A stretch of DNA of 64,000 bases from Halomonas sp. HAL1. GTDB taxonomy: Bacteria; Pseudomonadota; Gammaproteobacteria; Pseudomonadales; Halomonadaceae. The translations under genes were made by a program, and so were the position numbers. This document shows positions 1 to 10,391 of the stretch, piece after piece. Under the pieces are notes generated by a model, which was not told the origin of the DNA, searched no databases, and was given only the letters and a program-made list of their open reading frames with translations. The stretch is from NCBI RefSeq assembly GCF_030544485.1, contig NZ_CP130611.1, positions 62,001 to 126,000 on the forward strand. The letters run 5' to 3'. The number at the start of each line of letters is the position of its first letter. Position 1 is the first letter of the stretch.

Positions 1-863
1 AGCCATCGCATAGGAAGTCTTACACGCCGCAACCCCTCCGCCCCGAAGTGATGAAGCAGCTCCGAATAGCTCGGTATCCGTGACCATGCCTGGTCGATCT
101 CAAGGAAGAACGAGAAGAAATGATTGATCTTGAGGGCAGCCTTATGCGGCCCTGTGGTACGAATCAGCCATTCACCAAATTCCCCAAAGGCCTCACGTAA
201 CGCTTTGGTGGTGATACCGGCTTGGCCAATGATAATCCGCTTACGACATGTTCGCGTCCAATAGCAGGGCTCACAGGCATCGCCTCGACCCGCTGGCATG
301 GGATTACCACACAATGGACAGGCAATTTCCCCTTGCTCATTACAGGCTTTGCACAATGCGTCACCGCTGGATGTCATGACCAATAAGCGATGTCGACGAC
401 ACGCAGAACAGGTACCGTGATCAGCCGTCGCACAGCGTGGACATAAGCGATGAGCATGCCCCATACGCGTCACTCGGGTAAGACGTTGAGAGGATTCCCC
501 ACACGCCTCGCAGGGCTCTGGCTCTCTGAAATAGGGAGCGCAGGCGATACAGACAGGGCCGTAGGGAGTGACCTTGCCGATGTTGTAGTCTGAACTAGCT
601 TTTCCACATCGCGCACACGGTTTGTCAACGTCACACTGGCGACAGACGGCGTCTGGGTCATTCGTTGGCAGACGGGCTAACTCACCACATCGTGGGCACA
701 TCCGCCGCTTAAACACACGAGCATAGCAAGTTGAGCAGTAACCATGCCCCTTATGGCGTCGCCACAATTTGGAGACTTCTCGACCACACTCATCGCAGTC
801 GACCGTTTTGTGTTGCTTCAAGAGGTTGGCTCCGCTTTCATTCTCCGTTTTAAACGCGCCCAT
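1..863 (-). CDS. Cys-rich zinc-ribbon protein, possibly recombinase-like (3' end beyond window)
   Basis: An open frame runs on the minus strand from an ATG at 863 to the left edge with no stop, so at least 287 residues are visible and the C-terminus is missing. The first ~200 residues hold many CxxC pairs (for example CDEC, CSTC, CPRC, CRQC, CARC, CIAC, CEAC, CSAC, CKAC, CPLC, CEPC), as expected for a chain of zinc ribbons. A helical segment follows (IKINHFFSFFLEID-like, then SYSELLHHFGAEGLRR) that resembles the core-binding region of tyrosine recombinases. I do not recognise the family with certainty. GAGAG, about 5 bases upstream, supports this start. The fragment at 16506-19487 may be the C-terminal part of a relative. 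The zinc ribbons are seen; the recombinase idea is inference. Confidence 0.55.
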   Translation of the reverse strand, partial: MGAFKTENESGANLLKQHKTVDCDECGREVSKLWRRHKGHGYCSTCYARVFKRRMCPRCGELARLPTNDPDAVCRQCDVDKPCARCGKASSDYNIGKVTPYGPVCIACAPYFREPEPCEACGESSQRLTRVTRMGHAHRLCPRCATADHGTCSACRRHRLLVMTSSGDALCKACNEQGEIACPLCGNPMPAGRGDACEPCYWTRTCRKRIIIGQAGITTKALREAFGEFGEWLIRTTGPHKAALKINHFFSFFLEIDQAWSRIPSYSELLHHFGAEGLRRVRLPMRW

Positions 864-1141
864 GAGGCTCTCACCGCGCGTTCCGACATGGGGCGATGAG
901 CCGGTAGAGCACGGCAGCGATGCGGCCCATGGGGGTGATGAGATAACCGTGATAGCAGCGGCAACAACACAACGGGGGGTGACTTTCGGGGATCGTGAAG
1001 CGCGCTCGTTTTGACATTGCACGTGACCAGAGCACTGAACGTTTCTTCAACGCCTATACTGAGCAAACGCTCCACCGCCGCTAATAAAGCACAACGCTCG
1101 TTGACAGGCAGCAGCTCAAACGCCAACCCAGACACAGGCAT
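818..1141 (-). pseudogene. possible remnant ORF cut by the IS3 element
   Basis: A minus-strand frame from an ATG at 1141 encodes about 107 residues. Its first ~45 (MPVSGLAFELLPVNERC, then AAVERLLSIGVEETFSAL) look like genuine protein; the rest is low complexity and overlaps the start of the Cys-rich gene. Upstream the frame continues straight into the IS3 end at 1162, so a larger gene may have been cut by that insertion. No family recognised. It may be non-coding. Confidence 0.25.
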
Positions 1142-1169
1142 TCGGCTATCCGTAATCGAAATGTAGTGG

Positions 1170-1369
1170 TCAACTAATCCCGGACAGTAATTTAAGGTTT
1201 TTCTCAGCGGCAACGGGCGAAATGCCGTCGTTGAATGCGTGAGGACGCTGCCGGTTGTAGTAGTCCATCAGATAGCCACCAACATCTTTTTTAGCCTCGG
1301 GCAGGTTCCGATATCCCAAGGCTGGTATCCACTCAGATTTCAGGCTCCGGAACAGCCTCTCCATCGGTG
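1170..1369 (-). pseudogene. IS3-family orfB, C-terminal part
   Basis: This frame (MERLFRSLKSEWIPALGYR, then a YLMDYYNRQRPHAFNDGISP stretch) is the classic C-terminal end of an IS3-family integrase-like transposase. In intact members the MERLFRSLK segment follows a RGNCWDNAP motif; here that junction is split by the IS110-family insertion, and the rest of orfB lies at 2654-3296. The NRQRPH motif close to the final catalytic Glu region is visible. The two halves cannot be translated together, so this copy is inactive. Confidence 0.85.
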
Positions 1370-1375
1370 CGCTCC

Positions 1376-3613
<2,238 letters not shown>

Positions 3614-3680
3614 CAGACACCTCGTTTATGGTGGCGATCTTACCACCTACGTTGGTGTCCGGAATCAGTGAACCACTACA

Positions 3681-4232
3681 GAGGACTCCTTGGTGCGCTC
3701 ACACTCCCCCATCTTGGGGCGAGAAGACGCGCCGGTGACGATTGTGGAATTCTTCGATCCGGCTTGCGAAGCCTGCCGTGCTTTCTACCCCCTGACAAAA
3801 AGTATTCTGGAAACCTACCCAGAAAAAGTGCGGCTCATCGTGCGCTACACTCCTTTCCACGGCGACGTATCTGATAAGGCCATTCGGGTATTAGAAGTCG
3901 CTCGTCGTCAGGGCGTCTTTGAACCGGTACTTGAGAGGCTGCTGGCTCGCCAGGATCAATGGGCTTCACATGGCAGTTTTGATGAATCCGCTATCCTCGA
4001 TATCGCGAGCCAAGGGGGCCTTGATTTAGCGGCTGCCGAAGAGCAACTGACTTCTGCTGAGGTGCAGGCGGTGATTGACCAAGACATGGCGGATGTCAGA
4101 GCCAATCAGATTCGCCAAACACCCACCTTTTTTGTCAATGGCGAGCCTTTAGACCTCTTTGGTATGCAAGAGCTGATTGATGCCGTTGAGAGTGAAGTAG
4201 CGGAGATCTCTGGGGAAGAGGATGGCCAGTGA
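3681..4232 (+). pseudogene. DsbA-like thioredoxin-fold protein, 5' end lost to IS3
   Basis: The frame is open from the IS3 boundary at 3681 and reads EDSLVRSHSPILGREDAPVT, then VEFFDPACEACRAFYPLT with a CEAC redox centre, and later QIRQTPTFFVNGEPL with the cis-proline TP. This is a periplasmic DsbA/DsbG-type thiol oxidoreductase that normally begins with a signal peptide or membrane anchor. That N-terminus is absent and the only starts left are TTG 3690 or GTG 3693. It overlaps a short downstream ORF by the ATGA-type junction at 4230-4234, typical of an operon. Probably non-functional in export. Confidence 0.8.
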
Positions 4233-4351
4233 TGCAGCGCTGGTGGTTACTAGGCTTGGTGGGCTTTTACCCCTTGCTAGCCGAAGCCAATTGGCAAACG
4301 CATCTGTCATTGCCACCGTCTGAACTTAGCCCTGTCAGGTTCACAGAATAG
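4232..4351 (+). CDS. short secreted peptide ORF, possibly a truncated gene
   Basis: The ATG at 4232 overlaps the stop of the DsbA-like gene. It encodes 39 residues: MQRWWLLGLVGFYPLLAEA, a plausible signal peptide, followed by 20 residues and a stop. In DsbA-like loci the partner gene would be longer, so this may be the 5' stub of a truncated partner. No family can be assigned. Confidence 0.35.
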   Translation: MQRWWLLGLVGFYPLLAEANWQTHLSLPPSELSPVRFTE

Positions 4352-4608
4352 CGGCATAGAAGTGGGAAAGTATCGGGTAGGTTTATAAAGGGTTGTTTTT
4401 TGCCTTCATCTCAGCGGTCGTGACATTCATGCAAGGAGCCCATTGAGCGCTGACATGCAGGTTGAGAAAAGCAGTCCTCCTGCCAATAAGGTGGGGAAGA
4501 CTCATTTCGACTTGTGTTTTTTATAAAGTGCATTTTTAGATTATTCGGTACGTCTCACTTAGCTATGCTGCCGTCCTTCAAAACCTTAAATTGACACCAT
4601 GATTGGAC
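4352..4608. other. intergenic stretch without a recognisable gene
   Basis: AT-richer sequence between the DsbA-like remnant and the repeat copy A. No ORF, hairpin or operator stands out. With the next features it forms the left margin of the envelope-modification block. Confidence 0.4.
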
Positions 4609-4758
4609 ATGTCTCATCCCAAAGTCAGCTGGTCACTATCCAGGAAGGCCTATAAGTTCAAGTGCCCTAACCCTAAAAAGGAAAATGTCCCTTGCGAAGC
4701 TTCTGTGATGAAATTCTTCAGTAAAGTAGGCATCACTCGTGGTGATTTACCCAAATAG
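4609..4758 (+). repeat. repeat copy A, with a 49-residue ORF
   Basis: An ATG at 4609 opens a 49-residue frame containing KFKCPNPKKENVPCEAS and FFSKVGITRGDLPK before the stop. The 3' part (4678-4756) recurs at 12512-12589 at roughly 80 percent identity, same orientation, and similarity appears to extend upstream with gaps. I do not recognise the protein; it may be the tail of an old transposase or a tiny basic Cys protein. The two copies bracket the mntP to pmrB block. Confidence 0.5.
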
Positions 4759-4828
4759 CCCTCTTTCCCAGAGGGTTGCTACGCATATTGCTTTAATACT
4801 GTCTCTGAATGACATAGATCAGTAAAGA

Positions 4829-5392
4829 TTAATTAAAAAAGGCAGTATGCTCGGCTAACACTCCAAGTCCAATACCAATTAAAACGATCCCACCGATCAG
4901 CTCAGCCCAATGGCTAACGTATTTGCCAAGCTGGTGACCCAACAAGGTGCCAATTGATGCCATGACAGTAGTGGCTAAACCAATAGCTAAGCTGGTAGCG
5001 ATGATATTAGCATCAATAAAGGCGAGGCTTGCACCAACGGCCATGGCATCAATACTCGTAGCAATAGCCGTTAATATCAATAACCATAGTGTTTGCTTTT
5101 CTTGGGCTATTTTGTCTTCTTTGCATAGGCCCGAATACACCATATGTAAACCAATAACCACTAAGATCGAGAACGCAACCCAGTGATCCCAAGCCTGCAC
5201 AAAGCGCTGCGATGCTACCCCGGCCAACCAGCCCAGCAGGGGTGTTATGGTCTCGATAGTACCAAATATCAACCCAATGCTGATGGCGTGCCGAAACGAG
5301 GGTTTTTGTAGCTCAGCGCCTTTGCTGATGGAAGCAGCGAAGGCGTCTGCCGACATGGAAAAGGCCAAAATCAATATGGTGGCAAATGTCAT
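4829..5392 (-). CDS. mntP: MntP-type manganese efflux pump
   Basis: The product has 187 residues, usual for MntP, with six predicted membrane helices in two homologous halves. Each half carries the family's acidic motif: FSMSADAFAASISKG near residue 15 and ATSIDAMAVGASLAF near residue 115. It exports Mn(II) across the inner membrane. The ATG used at 5392 overlaps an out-of-frame ATG five bases upstream. A palindromic MntR-type site lies about 170 bp upstream (5559-5572). It heads the envelope block but runs as its own unit. Confidence 0.9.
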   Translation of the reverse strand: MTFATILILAFSMSADAFAASISKGAELQKPSFRHAISIGLIFGTIETITPLLGWLAGVASQRFVQAWDHWVAFSILVVIGLHMVYSGLCKEDKIAQEKQTLWLLILTAIATSIDAMAVGASLAFIDANIIATSLAIGLATTVMASIGTLLGHQLGKYVSHWAELIGGIVLIGIGLGVLAEHTAFFN

Positions 5393-5542
5393 GACATGGT
5401 GTCTCTGGCTGAAAATCCGACGCTCTAAATCAAGTCACCCAAAATGCCTGCTATACTTGAGTAAATTAGTCGGGTATTAAAAGACTTCCAACATTATCAT
5501 TTCCGGCTAGATAAACAAGTCAAAACGCAAAAAAAATAGTTC

Positions 5543-5579
5543 GCCTTGTATAAGACACTTAGCATAGGCTAATCATGTT
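5543..5579 (-). promoter_or_regulatory. putative MntR-type operator and promoter for mntP
   Basis: The inverted repeat TTAGC-ATAG-GCTAA (5559-5572) matches the TAGC-N4-GCTA core of enterobacterial MntR boxes as I remember them. On the minus strand it sits between a weak -35-like TGATTA and a -10-like TATACA spaced 17 bp. Location upstream of an Mn exporter fits. No MntR gene is in the window, so this rests on motif similarity alone. Confidence 0.4.
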
Positions 5580-5649
5580 TCCTAAAACTTCACTTTTTCC
5601 CTGACTGCATTAATAAGTGAATAATATCTCAAATATTATATATTAAATT

Positions 5650-6024
5650 TTAACCCAATAAACATAATATTATTAACGTTCCAACTCCTGCAGCTCCTAA
5701 CGCGTCGAGCGTATCTATGAACTCATTTTCTGCCATTTTCAATACACTGAAAGAATAACAGCGACCAAGTAACTGTGATATACCATTTGACGTTACACTT
5801 AATACAGCGATAGTGATTTCGATGTTTTCTATTCCCGTTAACCATAGCAGAGTCGTTAGTAAAGCAATCAAAACAACGCTGACTTTAAAGGAAAGCCATT
5901 TAGCAGAATGATTAGAGGTACTGGCACCGCCTACCAAGCCCCCTGCTGCTGCCTTTTTTTTGGGTAGCAGCTGTCTCCAAAATCCTTGCTTGGAGTCCAA
6001 TAGATGCGATAAAACCATGTGCAT
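5650..6024 (-). CDS. small membrane protein of unknown function
   Basis: A 124-residue product with a basic N-terminal part (LPKKKAAAGGLVGG) and two hydrophobic stretches (SFKVSVVLIALLTTLLWLTG and the C-terminal LGAAGVGTLIILCLLG). No family recognised. It lies 69 bp downstream of the eptA-like stop on the same strand, so it may be the last gene of that transcript. Confidence 0.55.
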   Translation of the reverse strand: MHMVLSHLLDSKQGFWRQLLPKKKAAAGGLVGGASTSNHSAKWLSFKVSVVLIALLTTLLWLTGIENIEITIAVLSVTSNGISQLLGRCYSFSVLKMAENEFIDTLDALGAAGVGTLIILCLLG

Positions 6025-6093
6025 ACACCAGAATAGTTGAGCAGAATGGAGAGCAGCTTGCCATGGAATACTTAACGATCACTTAAGCATTCA

Positions 6094-7761
6094 TTAATTG
6101 GCGAGGCTCCGGCACGGTTGGCTAATATCTTCTGCCTGCTGATATACGTCCGTTGCTACGCCAAGCAACCCCAGCACGCTGTGAAATAAGTTATCGTGGG
6201 AAGCGGCTTGATCTGAGACTTGGCGTAAGCACTCCGTATCGAGTCCTCGCTGCTTTGAAAATGAGTTGGAAAGCCACCAAACCATAGGCACATGGGTCTG
6301 TTCATCGGGAGCAATGGCATAGGGAATGCCGTGCAAATATAGGCCATTTTCACCCAGTGATTCACCATGATCAGAGAGATAGATCATCGCAGTTGCGTAG
6401 TCATCCTGACGCTTTAACGTCTCAATCACCTGATCCAACACAGTGTCGGTATACAGAATGGCATTGTCGTAGCTGTTGGTAATGTCGTCTCTTGAGCACT
6501 TGGCTAAATCAGCGGTGGTGCAAGCGGGAACAAAACGTTCGTAGTCATCAGGGTAGCGTTGGTAATAGCTGGGGCCATGGTTGCCTAGCTGATGCAGCAC
6601 AACAACCTGATCAACGGAGGTACCGCTAATTTGCTTGGTCAAGGCTTGAACCAGTGCTTCATCCAAGCATCGCCCTTCCTGACACAAAGACGCATACTCC
6701 TCTGGCGAGAGCGCTTTTGTCGTCACTCCGTCGCAGACACCTTTACAGCCTGACTGGTTATCAAGCCAGGTGGCCTCTAACCCGGCGTGGGCTAATACGT
6801 CCAGCAAGGATTCATGTTGCTGAGCATACAATTTTTCGTAATCGGCACGCCCTGGTAATGAAAACATGCAGGGTAATGAGACTGCTGTGCTTGTACCGCA
6901 TGAGGAAACATCTGAAAAATTGATAACGTCAGGCTGCAGGGCAAGTTTAGGTGTGGTTTGGCGTTCATAACCATTTAACCCCCAATTCGCCGCCCGTACC
7001 GTTTCGCCCACCACGATGACGAGAAGTGTGGGTTTGTCACCCGCTTGTGAATTGATACGGGCGTCCTCACCCACCGGGGAACGCACCGTATTCGCGGAAG
7101 CGTGTTGGCTCGAAAGGGCCTGCGCCATCGAAACAATATAATTACCTGGGGTCACCAAGTAGCGTAGCTCTTTATTGTTGCGCATGAGTGACGACACTTC
7201 TTGGTAAGATAAGAAAATTGCTAACAGCAATATAGCAGTGCTGGCAAGGCAATAAGCCGAACGACGCAACACTGCCTTCTTCCAGGTTGACGGTGTGATT
7301 TTAACGCGCCAAATTATGATGGTTGGCAAACAGAAAAAGATGACTAAATGAATCAGTAATCCGGGTGTAAAAAGCTCTTGTGCCTCGTTAGTATCCGTTT
7401 GAAGCACGTTGTCTAACATTGAAGTATCAAAATAGGTGCCGTAATAGCTAGTGAAGTAACTGACGAAGGCGGCAATCAGAAAAAGCAAGGTTAATAATGG
7501 CTTCACCAACATTCGAAAAGCAAGGCTCACGAAGACCAAATAGTTAAGGCAGGTCATCACCAAAAACATATTGGCAAAAGTTAGCCACGTCTGGACGGCA
7601 AGAGGGTCATAGCCAGCAAAGGCTTGTTGCCAAAAAGAGACATTGTAAAAAACACTGAATATGACAACGGCCCATAAGACAAGCTGCTCCGTGCTTAATG
7701 TGGGGCGATAATGCCAAGCGGTGCCAACAACTTTTGAAGGCCATGATAGCAAAGGACGCAT
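6094..7761 (-). CDS. eptA: phosphoethanolamine--lipid A transferase, EptA/Mcr type
   Basis: The product has 555 residues. Five N-terminal membrane helices (about 28-200) are followed by a periplasmic sulfatase/alkaline-phosphatase fold domain. Visible active-site elements are VVGETVRAANWGLNGY, with the Glu and nucleophilic Thr, then SCGTSTAVSLPCMFS, LHQLGNHGPSYY and YLSDHGESLGENGLYLHG, which supply Zn ligands. The paired Cys of the catalytic domain are present. It transfers phosphoethanolamine from phosphatidylethanolamine to lipid A phosphates, lowering affinity for polymyxins. Start at ATG 7761 is preceded by AGAGAG. It is the distal enzyme of a PmrA-box operon with PAP2, dgkA and GT9 genes. 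Exact EptA versus Mcr placement cannot be decided here. Confidence 0.93.
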   Translation of the reverse strand: MRPLLSWPSKVVGTAWHYRPTLSTEQLVLWAVVIFSVFYNVSFWQQAFAGYDPLAVQTWLTFANMFLVMTCLNYLVFVSLAFRMLVKPLLTLLFLIAAFVSYFTSYYGTYFDTSMLDNVLQTDTNEAQELFTPGLLIHLVIFFCLPTIIIWRVKITPSTWKKAVLRRSAYCLASTAILLLAIFLSYQEVSSLMRNNKELRYLVTPGNYIVSMAQALSSQHASANTVRSPVGEDARINSQAGDKPTLLVIVVGETVRAANWGLNGYERQTTPKLALQPDVINFSDVSSCGTSTAVSLPCMFSLPGRADYEKLYAQQHESLLDVLAHAGLEATWLDNQSGCKGVCDGVTTKALSPEEYASLCQEGRCLDEALVQALTKQISGTSVDQVVVLHQLGNHGPSYYQRYPDDYERFVPACTTADLAKCSRDDITNSYDNAILYTDTVLDQVIETLKRQDDYATAMIYLSDHGESLGENGLYLHGIPYAIAPDEQTHVPMVWWLSNSFSKQRGLDTECLRQVSDQAASHDNLFHSVLGLLGVATDVYQQAEDISQPCRSLAN

Positions 7762-7785
7762 CGAAAGGCTCTCTGAATGAAAAGA

Positions 7786-8478
7786 TTAATGAACGCTGGG
7801 GTGTAATAAGAATCTTGAAAGGACAAAGCTTACGGTCCAACAAATCATGACGGTCCAGAGGTCGTGGGAGAGAAAGTGCGCCCCGCGGAACTGTTGAGTG
7901 ATCCCAAACGTAAGGCCAAGCCCTAAACCCAGCGAAAGCCCTGCCCATCGCCAATGGGGCCGTATGGCGGCAAAAAAGAAGTAGAGGGCTACCCACGTAT
8001 ATCCTGCGCTGGCATGCCCGGCGGGAAAGCAGGCGGATGCTGGCATTGAGGAAGGCCGTGTATTGAGCAAGCCAATAAAGTCTCGTTCACCACCATAGCG
8101 AACTAAATCCCAAGGGCATTCCATGTTCACAAGTTGTTTAAGCGTTGCGACAAGCAGCGTAGAAAGAAGCGTTGCGGAAAAAAGATATAAAAGCGGCGTG
8201 CGATACGCTTTAAAACGAGTTACCACGGTGCTTAGTATCAAAAGGAGGAGTGTGACTAAACCCATCGCTAAGCTTAGCCATTTACCGCCTGTGTGAAGAA
8301 CATCTTGGGTAATCAAGGTATCTTTCCACGCCCAGGCATTACCTTGAAAGCGATATATAACGTCAGTTATCGTAAAATCTATGTTTAAAATACTGAAGAC
8401 CGACATGGCGATTAGAAATAAAAGCCATACGGATGCTAGGGATTTGAGAACATTTAGTAGAGCAGCACGCATAGCCAC
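7786..8478 (-). CDS. PAP2-family phosphatase, LpxT/LpxE-like
   Basis: The 230-residue membrane protein has about six helices and the three PAP2 signatures: KQLVNMECPWDL (first, variant), PAGHASAGY (second) and FRGAHFLSHD (third, with His and Asp). Such enzymes dephosphorylate or transfer phosphate among undecaprenyl-PP, phosphatidylglycerol-P or lipid A at the periplasmic face. The gene overlaps dgkA by 25 bp and sits 24 bp before eptA, so translation is probably coupled. In this context a role in lipid A phosphate tailoring or lipid recycling is likely, but the substrate is not readable from sequence. Confidence 0.85.
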   Translation of the reverse strand: MAMRAALLNVLKSLASVWLLFLIAMSVFSILNIDFTITDVIYRFQGNAWAWKDTLITQDVLHTGGKWLSLAMGLVTLLLLILSTVVTRFKAYRTPLLYLFSATLLSTLLVATLKQLVNMECPWDLVRYGGERDFIGLLNTRPSSMPASACFPAGHASAGYTWVALYFFFAAIRPHWRWAGLSLGLGLGLTFGITQQFRGAHFLSHDLWTVMICWTVSFVLSRFLLHPSVH

Positions 8479-8831
8479 ACACCCATCATCATAAAAAGGG
8501 TCATCATGACGGCGGCAGCCCCCATGTCTTTAGCACGCCCGCTAAGTTCGTTATGTTCTAGTCCAATACGGTCAATGGTGCATTCGATGGCGGAGTTAAT
8601 GAGTTCCACTATCACTACAAGGGTGAGTGAAGAAAACAGCAATGCTTTTTCTACGGAAGTGGCATTAACAAAAAATATAAAAGGGTAAAGGACGAGGCAT
8701 AGTATCACCTCTTGTCTAAATGCAGACTCATTTATCCAGCAAGCTTTTAAACCCGATACTGCATTAATAGAAGCGCGGAAGATGCGTTTGACACCCGTGC
8801 CATTAGGTTTTGACGTCGTTGAAATAGGCAA
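8454..8831 (-). CDS. dgkA: diacylglycerol kinase, DgkA type
   Basis: The product has 125 residues, matching the small trimeric DgkA family. Visible signatures are RASINAVSGLKACWINESAFRQE and VELINSAIECTIDRIGLEHNELSGRAKDMGAAAV, given here only as key parts: Glu-28 region, ELINSAIE and KDMGAAAV. It phosphorylates diacylglycerol released when EptA consumes phosphatidylethanolamine, which explains the pairing with eptA and is a known partnership in polymyxin-resistance loci. The start appears to be TTG at 8831; a GTG 14 codons later is an alternative. Confidence 0.9.
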   Translation of the reverse strand: MPISTTSKPNGTGVKRIFRASINAVSGLKACWINESAFRQEVILCLVLYPFIFFVNATSVEKALLFSSLTLVVIVELINSAIECTIDRIGLEHNELSGRAKDMGAAAVMMTLFMMMGVWLCVLLY

Positions 8832-8868
8832 GACAGTACTCTCGATAACGTAACAGTAGGGTCACTGT

Positions 8869-8902
8869 AAAGCGCAAAACTTAACGAACAGTTATGCGCT
8901 TT
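8869..8902 (-). terminator. stem-loop between the GT9 gene and dgkA
   Basis: AAAGCGCA (8869-8876) pairs with TGCGCTTT (8895-8902) around an 18-base loop. It lies just past the GT9 stop and before dgkA. There is no U-tract after the stem, so it may be an attenuator or processing site rather than a true terminator. Confidence 0.35.
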
Positions 8903-8905
8903 AAT

Positions 8906-10099
8906 TCAGTAGCTAGAATGCAAAGGGGCAGCGCTGGGTGGTGTTCTAACCCGCTGTGTTGGTTGGTTTGTTGCCGAGGCCAGTTGAACGGGAGCGGTTG
9001 CGTTTTGTCCGTCAAGATTAGCGCTGATAGCGTCTATTACCGTGCTGATCTCTGGGCGCCACAGAATAGTGTCATAGGCTTCTCGTGGTACGAAGGCGAG
9101 TGATTTTTTCTGGCGTACTAGGGAAATGGTGGCGACATCGAGTGCTGCCGCTAAGTGCATAGGCCCGGAGTCTGGTGTCACGAGTAACCGCGCTCGCCCT
9201 AGAACAGCGGCAAAGTGACGAATAGGAAGCGGCGGGCATAAGCTACCATACAGTGATGACATCAAGCGCTGCTCAATAGGGGCTAGAAGCCTAAACTCCT
9301 CCGGTCCAAGGAAAACGACATAACGTATTTTGCAGGCTTCCATGGCATCGATGAGCATTAGCCAAAATGCCAACGGCCAACGTTTGTTTTGATGCCCGCC
9401 TACGAAGATCGCAATAAAGTCTGTATCTGATGAGTGGTCGCTATGCAGACTGAATAGCTGTCGTATCTTCGTCATGGCTTGATAGCGTTCCTGATCCGTT
9501 AGCTGGAGCAGTGGCCGATTATGGCAAGCAACACCGAGCGGGCGTGTCAAATTGACGATGGCATCATAGGCATGTGATGACTTACCTTCCGCCTCAATGT
9601 TGTACCAGCGCTGGTGACCTTTACCTGAACCCATGCTGTACCGTGCTCCTATTAACCGGGTCACGATAAAGCCGCTCGTTGAACCTCCGCTCACTTGTAC
9701 CGCTAGATCATAGCGTTGTGCCCGTAAGCGTCGTAATAGCGTCACGCACTGCCAGGGACGGAGAATGGCGGTTCTCGACAGTAAATGAAAATGATCAACA
9801 GGACGTTGCTGCAACAGTGGCCATGTTTTATCCGTCGCTAAATAATCTATGCGCGCAGAAGGAAAACGTTCACGAAAAGCATCGATGACAGGGGTACTGA
9901 TTAGCGCGTTGCCCAGACGAAAATTGGGGCGAATAATGAGAATTTTTTCTATGCCCACAAGGTTATTAATGGTTTCTGGTGCAGGCGCTTTGACGATATA
10001 CCGTATACCTCCGAGTAAAAATCGCTTCATTCTTTTTTCTAAAAAACGGGCCATTATTTTTAAATAATAGTTTGTTCTAATCAGTGTTAGTAAGTGCAT
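8906..10099 (-). CDS. glycosyltransferase family 9 (heptosyltransferase-like)
   Basis: The 397-residue product shows the GT9 two-domain pattern: ILIIRPNFRLGNALISTPVI near residue 52, DLAVQVSGGSTSGFIVTRLIG in the middle, FVGGHQNKRWPLAFW at the start of the second domain, and VTPDSGPMHLAAALDV near the end, the ADP-heptose-type nucleotide-sugar site. It probably adds a sugar to lipopolysaccharide core. It is the first gene of the minus-strand block behind the PmrA-type box at 10232. A late Ala/Pro/Thr-rich tail has no homology I can name. Starts at 10099 or at the later MKRFLLGG are both possible. Confidence 0.85.
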   Translation of the reverse strand: MHLLTLIRTNYYLKIMARFLEKRMKRFLLGGIRYIVKAPAPETINNLVGIEKILIIRPNFRLGNALISTPVIDAFRERFPSARIDYLATDKTWPLLQQRPVDHFHLLSRTAILRPWQCVTLLRRLRAQRYDLAVQVSGGSTSGFIVTRLIGARYSMGSGKGHQRWYNIEAEGKSSHAYDAIVNLTRPLGVACHNRPLLQLTDQERYQAMTKIRQLFSLHSDHSSDTDFIAIFVGGHQNKRWPLAFWLMLIDAMEACKIRYVVFLGPEEFRLLAPIEQRLMSSLYGSLCPPLPIRHFAAVLGRARLLVTPDSGPMHLAAALDVATISLVRQKKSLAFVPREAYDTILWRPEISTVIDAISANLDGQNATAPVQLASATNQPTQRVRTPPSAAPLHSSY

Positions 10100-10231
10100 A
10101 CTCTGGCGCTCTATTCAGTTAATAGAAAATGACCTGCCCGTGGTAGCGACAGGGCAGATTCAAAATGACCGCCAGTGAAGGCGCTGCTTTGGCTTTGCCC
10201 ATGGCGAAAGAGGCAGCTTGAGCCTAAGTAA

Positions 10232-10248
10232 CTTAAAGAAGAGTTAAG
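10232..10248. promoter_or_regulatory. PmrA-type box 1
   Basis: CTTAAA-GAAGA-GTTAAG fits the PmrA direct-repeat pattern (TTAA half sites with a 5-base gap); read on the minus strand it is CTTAAC-N5-TTTAAG. It lies 133 bp upstream of the GT9 gene and could drive GT9-dgkA-PAP2-eptA. Confidence 0.55.
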
Positions 10249-10332
10249 CTGCGTAAAAGGTTTGCAAAAAAGGGTGGCTGACTTACAGGTTGAATTCAGA
10301 TGCGTATGCTTTGTGGGGGATACGTTGCCGTA

Positions 10333-10349
10333 TTTAAGAAAAGCTTAAG
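10333..10349 (+). promoter_or_regulatory. PmrA-type box 2, upstream of pmrA
   Basis: TTTAAG-AAAAG-CTTAAG is an almost ideal PmrA box, ending 42 bp before the response regulator start. It implies autoregulation. The 292-bp divergent region 10100-10391 otherwise shows no gene. Confidence 0.65.
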
Positions 10350-10391
10350 TTTTAGTGGCGAAGATAGCGGTTTGTAGATTGGGGGAGCAGC

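Noticed and set aside
5393..5540. Possible yybP-ykoY manganese riboswitch before mntP
   Set aside because: The expected conserved loop sequences are not present in the 150 bp upstream of the start on the minus strand.
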